From: Paenibacillus polysaccharolyticus
GTDB taxonomy: Bacteria; Bacillota; Bacilli; Paenibacillales; Paenibacillaceae
DNA length: 64,000 nt
NCBI RefSeq assembly: GCF_900102085.1
Contig: NZ_FMVM01000002.1
Coordinates: 62,001-126,000, forward strand
Direction of reading: 5' to 3'
Below the pieces are notes generated by a model. It worked only from the letters and a program-made list of their open reading frames with translations. It did no database searches and had not been told where the DNA came from. Each line of letters begins with the position of its first letter. The stretch's first letter is position 1. Positions 51,472-60,743 of this stretch are shown here, one piece after another. A program made the position numbers and the translations under genes.

Positions 51472-52953
51472 ATGCACATTCAGATGCATAATATCCATAA
51501 AGCGTTTGGCACAAATCAAGTGTTAAGCGGTGTGGATTTTGAATTAAAAGAAGGCGAGGTTCATGCCCTGATGGGGGAGAATGGCGCCGGGAAATCAACG
51601 CTGATGAACATTTTGATCGGTCTGCACCAACGGGATCAAGGAACCATAGAGATTGATGGCAAAGAGACGTACTTCGGTAGTCCAAAAGAAGCAGAGCAGC
51701 TTGGGCTTACGTTTATTCACCAAGAATTGAATGTCTGGCCTGAGATGACGGTACTGGATAACCTGTTTATCGGTAAAGAGATATCGTCCTCCATGGGGTT
51801 GCTGAACACAAAACAAATGAAAGCGCTTGCTAGTGAACAATTCGCCAAACTTTCGGTGGACATTCCGCTAGAACGCCCTGCAGGAGAGTGCTCTGTCGGA
51901 CAGCAGCAGATGATTGAGATAGCTAAAGCGCTTATGACCGAGGCCAAAGTCATTATCATGGACGAGCCTACAGCGGCTTTGACTGAACGTGAAATTCAGA
52001 AATTGTTTGAGGTCATTCGTTCTGTGCAAAAAAATGGCGTATCCGTTGTTTACATCTCTCACCGAATGGAGGAAATTTTCACGATCTGTGATCGCATCAC
52101 CATTATGCGTGACGGGCGAACCGTGGATACCAAAGCCATTCCCGAGACAAACTTTGATGAAGTTGTACGCAAGATGGTAGGTCGTGAGCTGACTGAGCGT
52201 TATCCGTCCCGTCATCCGAAATCTGGTGAAGTCGTGCTTGAGGTGAGGGAAGCAAATCGGAAGGGATTATTCGAAAATGTCAGCTTTGACGTGAAGGCCG
52301 GTGAAGTACTCGGTTTCTCTGGTCTGATGGGATCGGGGCGTACGGAGATCATGAGAGCGATCTTTGGTCTGGATCGATTGGATAGCGGAGAGATTAAGAT
52401 ACGTGGCAAAAAAGTAAATATTCGCAAACCGGCGGATGCGGTGAAGCACGGTATCGGTTTTATAACAGAAGACCGGAAGGATGAAGGGCTGGTGCTCGAC
52501 TTTTCCATCCGTGAAAATATGGCACTGATGAACCTATTCAGTTTTTCCAGCAAAGGCTTCATCTCGAATGGGAAAGAGCAGGAGTTTGTAGACACACTCA
52601 TCAAACGGTTGCAGATCAAAACCCAATCCTCGGAAACCGCAGCCCGGAATTTGTCCGGTGGGAACCAGCAGAAGGTTGTCATTGCCAAATGGGTAGGTAT
52701 CGGTCCAAGCGTGCTCATTCTGGACGAGCCTACACGCGGGGTAGACGTTGGAGCGAAGCGTGAGATCTATCAGCTCATGAACGAACTGACGGATCGCGGG
52801 GTAGCTATTATCATGGTTTCATCCGAACTGCCTGAAGTGCTGGGTATGAGCGACCGCATTGCCGTTGTGCATGAAGGTCACATTACCGGCGTTCTACCGA
52901 AGGAACAAGCGACACAAGAACACATTATGACTCTAGCTACAGGGGGACAGTAA
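51472..52953 (+). CDS. rbsA: Ribose ABC transporter ATP-binding protein RbsA
   Basis: 493 aa with two nucleotide-binding domains, as in sugar ABC ATPases. First domain: Walker [10 protein letters not shown] (about 35-43), [15 protein letters not shown] signature, [11 protein letters not shown]. Second domain: degenerate Walker [15 protein letters not shown] and signature [29 protein letters not shown] precedes the ATG at 51472; longer frames upstream cross the rbsD end. Confidence 0.95.
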   Translation: MHIQMHNIHKAFGTNQVLSGVDFELKEGEVHALMGENGAGKSTLMNILIGLHQRDQGTIEIDGKETYFGSPKEAEQLGLTFIHQELNVWPEMTVLDNLFIGKEISSSMGLLNTKQMKALASEQFAKLSVDIPLERPAGECSVGQQQMIEIAKALMTEAKVIIMDEPTAALTEREIQKLFEVIRSVQKNGVSVVYISHRMEEIFTICDRITIMRDGRTVDTKAIPETNFDEVVRKMVGRELTERYPSRHPKSGEVVLEVREANRKGLFENVSFDVKAGEVLGFSGLMGSGRTEIMRAIFGLDRLDSGEIKIRGKKVNIRKPADAVKHGIGFITEDRKDEGLVLDFSIRENMALMNLFSFSSKGFISNGKEQEFVDTLIKRLQIKTQSSETAARNLSGGNQQKVVIAKWVGIGPSVLILDEPTRGVDVGAKREIYQLMNELTDRGVAIIMVSSELPEVLGMSDRIAVVHEGHITGVLPKEQATQEHIMTLATGGQ

Positions 52954-52954
52954 C

Positions 52955-53926
52955 ATGACAACGATGCAGGATACTAAAACAGCCAAAAGCGGGTTCCGCT
53001 TGTCTAGCGTAACACAAAAACTCGGCCCACTTCTCGGATTAATCATTCTAATTGTGATTGTTTCCGTGCTCAATCCAAGCTTTTTGGAACCACTTAATAT
53101 TCTAAATTTGCTACGCCAGGTTTCCATTAATGCTTTAATTGCATTTGGCATGACGTTTGTTATTCTTACTGGCGGGATTGACTTGTCGGTTGGTTCTATA
53201 CTTGCGCTATCAAGTGCCTTCGTAGCCAATATGATGTTATCCGGTCTTGATCCAATCCTGTCCATCATCATTGGGGTAGCCCTTGGTGGAGTCATGGGTA
53301 TGGTGAATGGACTGATGATTACCAAGGGTAACATGGCTCCATTTATCGCAACCCTTGCAACGATGACCATTTTTAGAGGTCTGACACTGGTATATACCAA
53401 TGGTAATCCGATTACAGGTCTGGGCGATAGCCTGCTGTTCCAATTGTTTGGACGCGGATACTTGCTCGGTATTCCAGTACCAGCAATTACGATGCTGATT
53501 ACGTTTGTAATTCTGTGGACTATTTTGCATAAAACGGCCTTCGGCCGCAAAACGTACGCCATCGGCGGTAATGAAAAAGCTTCCATCATCTCGGGTATCA
53601 AAGTATCCCGCGTCAAAATTATGATCTACTCCCTTGCAGGTATGCTTGCTGCGCTGGCCGGCGCGATTCTGACATCGCGTCTGAACTCCGCTCAACCTAC
53701 GGCAGGTACATCCTATGAGCTGGATGCCATCGCAGCGGTTGTGCTGGGCGGAACAAGCCTTTCCGGCGGCCGCGGACGCATTGTAGGTACATTGATTGGT
53801 GTGCTGATCATTGGTGTGCTGAATAACGGTCTGAACCTGCTCGGTGTGAACTCCTTCTACCAAATGGTTGTGAAGGGTGTCGTTATTGCTATCGCAGTCC
53901 TGCTGGACCGCAAGAAAACCGCTTAA
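52955..53926 (+). CDS. rbsC: Ribose ABC transporter permease RbsC
   Basis: 323 aa, about nine to ten helices. FVILTGGIDLSVGSILALSS is the EAA-like/permease signature of this family. Starts one base after the rbsA stop; pairs with RbsA and RbsB to import ribose. Confidence 0.95.
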   Translation: MTTMQDTKTAKSGFRLSSVTQKLGPLLGLIILIVIVSVLNPSFLEPLNILNLLRQVSINALIAFGMTFVILTGGIDLSVGSILALSSAFVANMMLSGLDPILSIIIGVALGGVMGMVNGLMITKGNMAPFIATLATMTIFRGLTLVYTNGNPITGLGDSLLFQLFGRGYLLGIPVPAITMLITFVILWTILHKTAFGRKTYAIGGNEKASIISGIKVSRVKIMIYSLAGMLAALAGAILTSRLNSAQPTAGTSYELDAIAAVVLGGTSLSGGRGRIVGTLIGVLIIGVLNNGLNLLGVNSFYQMVVKGVVIAIAVLLDRKKTA

Positions 53927-53941
53927 GGGAGAGAAAACAAC

Positions 53942-54874
53942 ATGAAAAAATGGACACTAACGCTTGTTAGCATGATACTGATCGTTGTTCTAGCCGGATG
54001 TTCGCTGGAGCCACCAGGCTGGGCGAAACCAAAGTCAGCCGGAGGTAAGGAACAGAAGAAAATCGGTTTGTCGATCTCGACACTGAACAACCCGTTCTTC
54101 GTTTCACTGAAAGATGGTGTCGTAGCCGAAGCACAGAAACAAGGTATTCAGGTTGTTGTCGTAGATGCACAGAACGATTCTGCGAAGCAAACGAATGATG
54201 TGGACGATTTGATTCAGCAAGGCGTTGATGCTTTGCTGATTAACCCGGCAGATTCCGCTGCAATCTCTACAGCGGTTCAATCCGCTAATAGTGTGGGCAT
54301 TCCAGTAATTACGCTTGACCGCTCTGCGGATAAAGGTGAAGTTGCAGCACTTGTTGCTTCCGATAATGCAAAGGGTGGACGCATGGCTGCTGAATATATC
54401 GTGAAACAGCTTGGTGAAGGTGCTAAAGTGATTGAACTTGAAGGTGTACCGGGTGCATCAGCTACCCGTGAGCGTGGCAAAGGTTTCCACGAGATTGCAG
54501 ACCAAAAGCTGGACGTGGTTGCGAAACAATCCGCTGACTTTGACCGCTCCAAAGGGTTGAATGTCATGGAGAACTTATTGCAAGGTAACCCAGGAGTGCA
54601 AGCCGTGTTTGCCCATAATGACGAAATGGCTCTTGGTGCCATTGAAGCAATCCAAAGTTCGGGGAAAGATATCCCGGTGATCGGATTTGATGGTAATGAT
54701 GATGCCATTAAATCGATTCAGGATGGTAAACTAACAGCAACTGTAGCTCAACAACCTGAGTTGATCGGACAGCTCGCATTGCAAGCCGCACTCGATGTGC
54801 TGAGCGGTAAACAAGTGGAGAAATCCATCCCGGCTGAGTTGAAGCTGGTAACCAAGGAAAACGTGAATCAATAA
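53942..54874 (+). CDS. rbsB: Ribose-binding lipoprotein RbsB
   Basis: 310 aa. Lipobox LAGC (Cys about 20), then a type I periplasmic-binding fold: IGLSISTLNNPFFVSLKDGVVAEA, DLIQQGVDALLINPADS, PVITLDRSA, and FAHNDEMALGA and IGFDGNDDA for sugar binding. AAGGGAGAG ribosome site. Last gene of the ribose operon before the terminator. Confidence 0.95.
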   Translation: MKKWTLTLVSMILIVVLAGCSLEPPGWAKPKSAGGKEQKKIGLSISTLNNPFFVSLKDGVVAEAQKQGIQVVVVDAQNDSAKQTNDVDDLIQQGVDALLINPADSAAISTAVQSANSVGIPVITLDRSADKGEVAALVASDNAKGGRMAAEYIVKQLGEGAKVIELEGVPGASATRERGKGFHEIADQKLDVVAKQSADFDRSKGLNVMENLLQGNPGVQAVFAHNDEMALGAIEAIQSSGKDIPVIGFDGNDDAIKSIQDGKLTATVAQQPELIGQLALQAALDVLSGKQVEKSIPAELKLVTKENVNQ

Positions 54875-54890
54875 AATTAGTGAGTAAGAG

Positions 54891-54929
54891 AATCCCGTTC
54901 TGGACAAAAAAGCCGGAATGGGATTTTTT
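54891..54929 (+). terminator. Terminator of the ribose operon
   Basis: AATCCCGTTCTGG pairs with CCGGAATGGGATT (two G-U pairs) and T6. Confidence 0.82.
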
Positions 54930-55050
54930 ATAACAATGAGAAGAAAATCACTTTGAAAACTTATACGTTGTTTTATTTTGTAATTATATTTGTAGGTCCA
55001 CGAACAGTGGTCATTTTCGATTGATATCTTAGGCCTTGGGGTGATAAAAA

Positions 55051-55302
55051 TTGAACATCGTTGAACTAGCAATTGTATTAAGTGACGATCCACGAGCCGA
55101 ACATGCTGATTTGGTAGCCTTACCTTTTGTTCCAAGAAAAGATGAGTTAATTCTCTGGAATAACAAGCTCTATATTGTAACCAATGTATTGTATGCTTTT
55201 GATACTGATCCAGCCAACTACAATAATGACGCTCATCCAGAAAAACAAAGTTTAGTCGCTCTTGATATTTGTTATAAAGTTTTATTAAAGCCTGCAAGAT
55301 AA
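55051..55302 (+). CDS. Small protein, unknown
   Basis: 83 aa, TTG start with TTGGGGTGAT upstream. The sequence looks like a compact beta-rich domain (PFVPRKDELILWNNKLYIVTNVLYAF) without signal peptide or membrane segment. It lies directly before repeat copy B. I do not recognise a family. Confidence 0.6.
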   Translation: MNIVELAIVLSDDPRAEHADLVALPFVPRKDELILWNNKLYIVTNVLYAFDTDPANYNNDAHPEKQSLVALDICYKVLLKPAR

Positions 55303-55344
55303 TGCAGTTCTTTAGGAACTCACCTTGTTTCTATAACTGGAAAA

Positions 55345-55525
55345 GCGGAGCTGAAAGCTTTCTGAAAGAAAGCTACATCGGAAGCATAGGCTTCGCCTTT
55401 ATCACCGGATTTTCCCCTTTGGAAAAGGGAATCCAAAAAATCTGGGGATAACCGCTACTCTCCAGGTTATTCTGTCATTGGAGTGGCCAGTGTAAAATCT
55501 TTAGTTCAACTTATATAGTTGGTGA
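55345..55525. repeat. Dispersed non-coding repeat, copy B
   Basis: Same family as copy A. In this copy GGATTTTCCCCTTT and AAAAGGGAATCC can form a long hairpin around GG, which is only partly kept in copy A. The downstream GGGGATAAC and GGTTATTCTGTCATTGGAG blocks are shared. Confidence 0.75.
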
Positions 55526-55575
55526 TTAAAATCAACCCTTTATACACTGGGTTGAACAATCGTTTTTAATACCAT

Positions 55576-55601
55576 GAGTCGCCACTGTGCGGCTCTTTTT
55601 T
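55576..55601 (+). terminator. Rho-independent terminator
   Basis: GAGTCGC/GCGGCTC with a 6-nt loop and T6; it could end a transcript through repeat B. Confidence 0.8.
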
Positions 55602-55742
55602 ATTGGGAATATAAAATACTCAAAGCAAAGATTGTTGTATTTGGATTTTGGATTGCTCAAAAATCATATCTTTGGATATACGTATTCAATCCATAGATTG
55701 TTATACTGTCATTTAAATGGTGAGTAGAAAGGGGCATCTGGC

Positions 55743-56486
55743 TTGGATTATCCGGTTGAAGAAAATTTAAAAATGGTTAGAAAACAAATGGCACTGGCTT
55801 GCAAGGCTTCTGGACGAAATGTTAACGATGTGCAGCTGCTTTTAGCCACGAAAACGGTACCGCTGGAGAAGTTACAGATTGCCGTGCAGGCAGGTGAACA
55901 TCTGTTTGGAGAAAACAAGGTGCAGGAACTGCGAGATAAATATCCTCTTATGGAGCAGTCCAAAGCGTTGGAATGGCATTTTATCGGCCATCTGCAGACG
56001 AATAAAGTTAAGGAGGTAGTTAAGTATGTGACAATGATCCATTCGGTGGATCGTCTGAAGCTCGGGCAGGTCTTGCATGACCAGCTTGTCAAAGAACAGC
56101 GGACAATGGACATTCTTGTACAAATTAATACGTCCTATGAAGAAAGTAAATTCGGTGCTTCTCCAGAGGATGCAGTGGAACTCGTTGAACAATTGTCTCA
56201 ATTTGAAACGCTTCATGTAAAAGGATTAATGACGATAGGGAAGCTGCATGCATCAGCTGATGAGACACGCCAATGTTTTCGCTTGTTGAAACAGCTCAGC
56301 ATGCAGATCAGAGAGAGAAACATCCCACGCGTCGAGATGGAAATGTTATCGATGGGCATGTCCGGTGATTTCAGTATGGCGATTGAAGAGGGAGCGACCA
56401 TCGTTCGAGTGGGAACCAATGTGTTTGGCCCACGTTATCTGCCCGATGAATATTACTGGAACGAACATAAAAAGATAGAAGATTAG
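55743..56486 (+). CDS. YggS/PLPBP family pyridoxal-phosphate homeostasis protein
   Basis: 247 aa single-domain TIM barrel binding PLP without a known catalytic reaction; it balances PLP and amino-acid pools. PLP lysine in LLATKTVP (about residue 37), HFIGHLQTNKVK, KGLMTIG, and LSMGMSGDFSMAIEEGATIVRVGTNVFG with the phosphate-binding loop. The TTG start at 55743 follows GAAAGGGG. Most Bacilli have this gene (ylmE) in the division cluster, so this copy beside a transporter and glyA is probably an extra paralogue. It forms an operon with the next two genes (20- and 14-26-base gaps). Confidence 0.88.
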   Translation: MDYPVEENLKMVRKQMALACKASGRNVNDVQLLLATKTVPLEKLQIAVQAGEHLFGENKVQELRDKYPLMEQSKALEWHFIGHLQTNKVKEVVKYVTMIHSVDRLKLGQVLHDQLVKEQRTMDILVQINTSYEESKFGASPEDAVELVEQLSQFETLHVKGLMTIGKLHASADETRQCFRLLKQLSMQIRERNIPRVEMEMLSMGMSGDFSMAIEEGATIVRVGTNVFGPRYLPDEYYWNEHKKIED

Positions 56487-56506
56487 TTGAGGGGCAGGGG
56501 TTTACA

Positions 56507-57712
56507 TTGAAAACAGCATCTAATAAGATTCGCGGGCGCGATCTAATATCACCAGTGACCGCTGCATTAATTTCTGTAATTGTTAATTACGGAGGGACGT
56601 TCATTCTTGTGTTTCAAGCGGCCAAAGCAGCTGGATTGAGCCCGGAAATGACCGCATCCTGGATATGGTCCATTTCGATTGGCGTCGGGATCACGGGGAT
56701 ATGGCTTAGTTACCGCTACAAAGAACCTATCATTACTGCGTGGTCTACACCGGCTGCAGCCTTCCTTGTCTCCATGCTGGCTGTAACTCCTTATTCAGAA
56801 GCCGTAGGTGCTTATATGATATCAGCCGTTGGTTTTATCATTTTGGGCATGTCGGGTTTGTTCGAACGGTTCGTGCGATTGATCCCGCCAGGGATCGCTT
56901 CGGGTTTACTTGCAGGCATTTTACTCCAGTTTGGTATCTCCGCGTTTGAAGGGGCTAAGGTCGAACCTGTACTGGTTATTCTGTTGTTCACCGCCTATAT
57001 CGTATTAAAACGGTTTACATCTCGCTATGCCATCGTTGGTATATTGGTTCTCGGTCTGATCTACCTGATGATTATGGGAAAAACGGATTTCAGTTCCATT
57101 CAGCTCGCAGTCGCTTTACCTGTATTCACTGCGCCTGAATTCTCAATTCAAGCGTTGCTCGGTGTGGCCCTGCCGTTATTTATTATTACACTGACGGGGC
57201 AGTACATGCCAGGTATGCTGGTTCTCCGCAATGACGGTTTTCGAACGAGTGCTAACCCTATATTAACGGTAACCGGACTGGGTTCACTAATCGCTGCACC
57301 ATTCGGCTCACATGCATTTAACGTGGCAGCCATTACCGCAGCCATATGCACAGGGAAAGATGCGCATGAAGATAAGTCCAAGCGTTATATTGCGGGCATT
57401 GCCTGCGGAGTCTTCTACATAACTGTCGGAATTTTTGGCGTAACCTTAGCCGCATTATTTTTAATTCTTCCCGCAGCTTTTATCGCCACATTAGCAGGGC
57501 TAGCTTTACTTGGAACGATCGGCGGCAGCCTGGCTAACGCTCTGGCGGACCCGAACGGACGGGAGACGGCATTAATTACATTTTTAGCGACAGCGGCTAA
57601 TGTAACTTTGTTTGGCATCGGCGGTGCATTTTGGGGACTTGTGGCTGGAGTCATGGCGCATCTACTAATCCATTATAAATTTGCCAAAAAACCACTTGGA
57701 ACAAATGGTTAA
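56507..57712 (+). CDS. BenE-like transporter (benzoate/H+ symporter family)
   Basis: 401 aa, about twelve helices. N-terminal [28 protein letters not shown] and [40 protein letters not shown], and [24 protein letters not shown] match the BenE family (NCS2-like fold). It starts at TTG 56507 after AGGGGCAGGGG. Benzoate is the named substrate of the family, but no aromatic catabolic genes are near; between YggS and GlyA a role in uptake of a B6 vitamer or amino-acid-like compound is possible. The substrate is unproven. Confidence 0.82.
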   Translation: MKTASNKIRGRDLISPVTAALISVIVNYGGTFILVFQAAKAAGLSPEMTASWIWSISIGVGITGIWLSYRYKEPIITAWSTPAAAFLVSMLAVTPYSEAVGAYMISAVGFIILGMSGLFERFVRLIPPGIASGLLAGILLQFGISAFEGAKVEPVLVILLFTAYIVLKRFTSRYAIVGILVLGLIYLMIMGKTDFSSIQLAVALPVFTAPEFSIQALLGVALPLFIITLTGQYMPGMLVLRNDGFRTSANPILTVTGLGSLIAAPFGSHAFNVAAITAAICTGKDAHEDKSKRYIAGIACGVFYITVGIFGVTLAALFLILPAAFIATLAGLALLGTIGGSLANALADPNGRETALITFLATAANVTLFGIGGAFWGLVAGVMAHLLIHYKFAKKPLGTNG

Positions 57713-57738
57713 GAAACCTGGAAGGGATGATGATCAGA

Positions 57739-58998
57739 ATGTTAAAACATATAGAGAGCCAAGATGAAATTTTGGCAGCAGCAACCCGTCACGAGCTTGC
57801 AAGGCAGAGGGATACGATAGAACTGATTGCTTCAGAGAATTTTGTGAGCCAAGCCGTAATGGAGGCCACGGCCAGCGTATTAACCAATAAATATGCAGAG
57901 GGTTATTCGGGCAGAAGATATTATGGTGGATGCGAGCATGTTGATACCGTAGAGGATATTGCTAATCAGCGCCTGAAACAATTATTTGGTGCTGAACATG
58001 CGAATGTGCAGCCTCATTCCGGTTCACAGGCGAATATGGCTGTATATTTTGCCTCAGTCCAGATGGGAGATACGATTCTTGGAATGAATCTTGCTCATGG
58101 CGGTCATCTGACACATGGGAATCTTGTTAATTTTTCAGGAAGATTTTATCACTTTGTTCCCTATGGTGTTGATCCACAAACAGGTCTTATTGACTTCGAT
58201 GAAGTTCGAAAACTGGCTCACAAACATCGTCCACGAATGATCGTTGCAGGCGGGAGTGCATACCCGAGGCGTATTGATTTTGAGATTTTTGCTCAAATTG
58301 CTTCCGAAGTGGGAGCATTACTGTTTGTAGATATGGCACACATTGCGGGCATTGTTGCAGCAGGATTACACCCTAACCCCGTACCGCATGCACATATTGT
58401 ATCAACCACGACACATAAGACGCTGCGAGGTCCGCGTGGAGGTGCTATTTTGTGTAAAGAATCCTGGGCACAGGCCATCGATAAAGCTGTATTTCCGGGA
58501 ACGCAGGGTGGGCCATTTATGCATATTATTGCTGGAAAAGCAGTCGCTTTTGGGGAAGCAATGCAATCTGATTTCACTGTTTATATGAGCAACGTTCTGA
58601 ATAATGCTAAAGTAATGGCGGAAACACTAATCAATGAAGGGCTTACTCTAGTTTCTGGAGGGACAGATAATCATCTCATTCTCGTTGATCTGCGCAGCGT
58701 TGGCCTTACGGGTAAAGACGCTCAAATTATGCTGGATGAAGCAGGCATCACGGCAAACAAAAATTCGATTCCTCATGATACAGCGAGTCCGTTAGTTACA
58801 AGCGGTATTCGGTTTGGAACGCCTGCCATGACAACGAGAGGACTTGGTGCCGGGGAGATGAAAGAAATTGCCGAGCTTATCGCGCTTGCTTTTAAAAATC
58901 CAGCGAACACTAAAGTAAAACAGCACATATCAGGTTGTGTGCGCGAGATCACATCACGGTTTCCCCTGTACGAAGCAGGGACATCGTTCACCTCATAA
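57739..58998 (+). CDS. glyA: Serine hydroxymethyltransferase GlyA
   Basis: 419 aa PLP enzyme: serine plus tetrahydrofolate to glycine plus 5,10-methylene-THF. Conserved [44 protein letters not shown] and the PLP-lysine motif [15 protein letters not shown] (about residue 229). It also accepts beta-hydroxy amino acids. I start at 57739, consistent with the length of other GlyA; ATGs at 57727 and 57730 lie on the GGAAGGG site. Probably a second copy, since glyA usually stands alone near upp/atp genes in Bacilli. Operon with YggS- and BenE-like genes. Confidence 0.93.
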   Translation: MLKHIESQDEILAAATRHELARQRDTIELIASENFVSQAVMEATASVLTNKYAEGYSGRRYYGGCEHVDTVEDIANQRLKQLFGAEHANVQPHSGSQANMAVYFASVQMGDTILGMNLAHGGHLTHGNLVNFSGRFYHFVPYGVDPQTGLIDFDEVRKLAHKHRPRMIVAGGSAYPRRIDFEIFAQIASEVGALLFVDMAHIAGIVAAGLHPNPVPHAHIVSTTTHKTLRGPRGGAILCKESWAQAIDKAVFPGTQGGPFMHIIAGKAVAFGEAMQSDFTVYMSNVLNNAKVMAETLINEGLTLVSGGTDNHLILVDLRSVGLTGKDAQIMLDEAGITANKNSIPHDTASPLVTSGIRFGTPAMTTRGLGAGEMKEIAELIALAFKNPANTKVKQHISGCVREITSRFPLYEAGTSFTS

Positions 58999-59002
58999 AT
59001 AG

Positions 59003-59061
59003 ATAGAGCCCGCCTGCAATCTTCTCTAATTGTCCATTAGCATTGCCGGAGGGCTCTATTC
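59003..59061. terminator. Bidirectional terminator
   Basis: ATAGAGCCC/GGGCTCTAT outer stem with an inner GCAAT/ATTGC stem, between glyA and the convergent mocR-type gene. Confidence 0.82.
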
Positions 59062-59069
59062 AATCGTTA

Positions 59070-60500
59070 TTATAAGGTACGGGCAAATCGGGAGATGCCT
59101 TCTTCAATTCGTTCCTCATCCACTTTTGCAAAACCTAATACCCACCCCTTACGATCACTCTCCAGACAGTATCTGCTCAACGGATAAACACAGACACCCT
59201 GCTTGCGGGCGGCAGAGGTTATTGCTGCTTCATCACATGACGCATCTGCTTCAAGAAGGATATGTAATCCCGTTTCTACTCCGCTTAATCTAAAACGCGA
59301 ACTAAGACCGGAAGAATGGATCGCTTTGGTCATGACCTCGTGTCTGCGGCGATAAATGTTACGAACTCTTCTCATGTGGCGCATAAATTGCCCACGTTCA
59401 ATAAAATGATTCAGCGTCAGCTGCTCCATTATGGGTAAATGGCGATAAGTCAGTTCATGAATCTGGGTAAGCCGCTCAATCGCTGCCTGAGGTCCTATAA
59501 TTGCGGATAAACGTATACCGGGCGCAATCATTTTGGAGAAACTCATCATATAAAGCGTATTCTGAGGCAGCTGGCTGAACAGGGTAGGAATCGGGTCTCC
59601 ACGATATCTGAATTCGCTATCGTAATCGTCCTCGATAATCCACATTCCACGTTTTCCGGCCAACTGCATGAATTGCTGTCTTCGTGGCTCAGACATGATG
59701 ATTCCGGTCGCGCATTGGTGCGAAGGGGTGACAAATACGAGCCTCGATTCTGGGTGGATGCGATCTACACATAGTCCCTGCTCATCTACCGGTACGGCAT
59801 CAATCTGCATACCGCGGTATTTCATGGTGGTCCAGGCAGCAGGAAAACCGGGGTCCTCCACGGACACTCTGTCTCCTTCAGTCAGAAGTGCCTGAGCAAT
59901 CAAATCAATGCTGTGCTGAGCACCTGAAGTTAACAAAATCTGATCAGCTTCAATATGAATTCCTCGTTCTAATGACAAGTATCGCTGGATCTGTTCCCGT
60001 AGCGGCAGGAAACCTCTGGCATCGCCATACGACCAGATATCGAGGTTGGGTTCAGCAGATACCTGCAAAAATGATTTTCTCCAGGATTGGGTGAACGTCT
60101 CATCGATGTAAGGCTCGTGAGGGTTAAAATCAATATCCACCTGCATGGTATCATGATCTCCAAACCAACTCTGCAGTTTGGTGATGGATTCGTGTACTAA
60201 AGGCAATACGGGAGGCACAGGCCCGGACTGCGGCTCCTCATCTAAAGAACGGAGCACTTGGATCGAGCTACTGACTCTTGTTCCACCGCGACGTGAAGTT
60301 ACTGTATAACCCCGGCTGAATAATTCTTCGTAAACGATCTGAATTGTAGATCGTGAAACACCGATTCGCCCAGCTAACTCACGTGACGGAAGTAGCAGCT
60401 CACCTGGAGGCCAGTTCCCGGTTGTAATGTTGTGAATAGCCTGGTCAAGCAGCTGCTGCCAGATGGGACGGTCATCATTTCGGTTCACTTTTAACATCAT
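59070..60500 (-). CDS. MocR-type regulator (GntR HTH fused to aminotransferase domain)
   Basis: 476 aa. GntR wing-helix at residues about 12-80 (RPIWQQLLDQAIHNITTGNWPPGELLLPSRELAGRIGVSRSTIQIVYEELFSRGYTV). A fold-type I aminotransferase domain from about 115 contains VEDPGFPAAWTTMKYRG, WIIEDDYDSEFRY and the PLP lysine in MMSFSKMIAPGIRLSAI. MocR/PdxR proteins usually control PLP synthesis (pdxST) or amino-acid/polyamine genes; this one adjoins a YggS-BenE-GlyA operon and a divergent serine hydrolase, so either may be its target. Confidence 0.9.
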   Translation of the reverse strand: MMLKVNRNDDRPIWQQLLDQAIHNITTGNWPPGELLLPSRELAGRIGVSRSTIQIVYEELFSRGYTVTSRRGGTRVSSSIQVLRSLDEEPQSGPVPPVLPLVHESITKLQSWFGDHDTMQVDIDFNPHEPYIDETFTQSWRKSFLQVSAEPNLDIWSYGDARGFLPLREQIQRYLSLERGIHIEADQILLTSGAQHSIDLIAQALLTEGDRVSVEDPGFPAAWTTMKYRGMQIDAVPVDEQGLCVDRIHPESRLVFVTPSHQCATGIIMSEPRRQQFMQLAGKRGMWIIEDDYDSEFRYRGDPIPTLFSQLPQNTLYMMSFSKMIAPGIRLSAIIGPQAAIERLTQIHELTYRHLPIMEQLTLNHFIERGQFMRHMRRVRNIYRRRHEVMTKAIHSSGLSSRFRLSGVETGLHILLEADASCDEAAITSAARKQGVCVYPLSRYCLESDRKGWVLGFAKVDEERIEEGISRFARTL

Positions 60501-60743
60501 AACAACTCCGTTGTTGTTGAATTTATGGATTGTATATTAATAGCACATAATGAAAATTTGGGCCTTCCATTGTAGGAAATATTATCATGACAATGGTTCA
60601 AGCTGCAATGATGAATAACGATGAATATATTTTTTCCTGTTCATCTCCAGTTCATATTCAGGACGTGGGTAGTTCATTTTCTTTGTTTATACTGCGTTAG
60701 GTAACAGCTCATACACGACGACCACAGAGCAGAATAGGAGAAG

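Larger units (their letters stand above)
55303..55742. other. Intergenic region with repeat copy B
   Basis: Contains repeat copy B (55345-55525), the terminator at 55576-55601, and AT-rich sequence upstream of the yggS-type gene. Confidence 0.6.

Noticed and set aside
56507..57712. Benzoate catabolism locus
   Set aside because: Only the BenE-like transporter is present; no benzoate dioxygenase or CoA ligase nearby.
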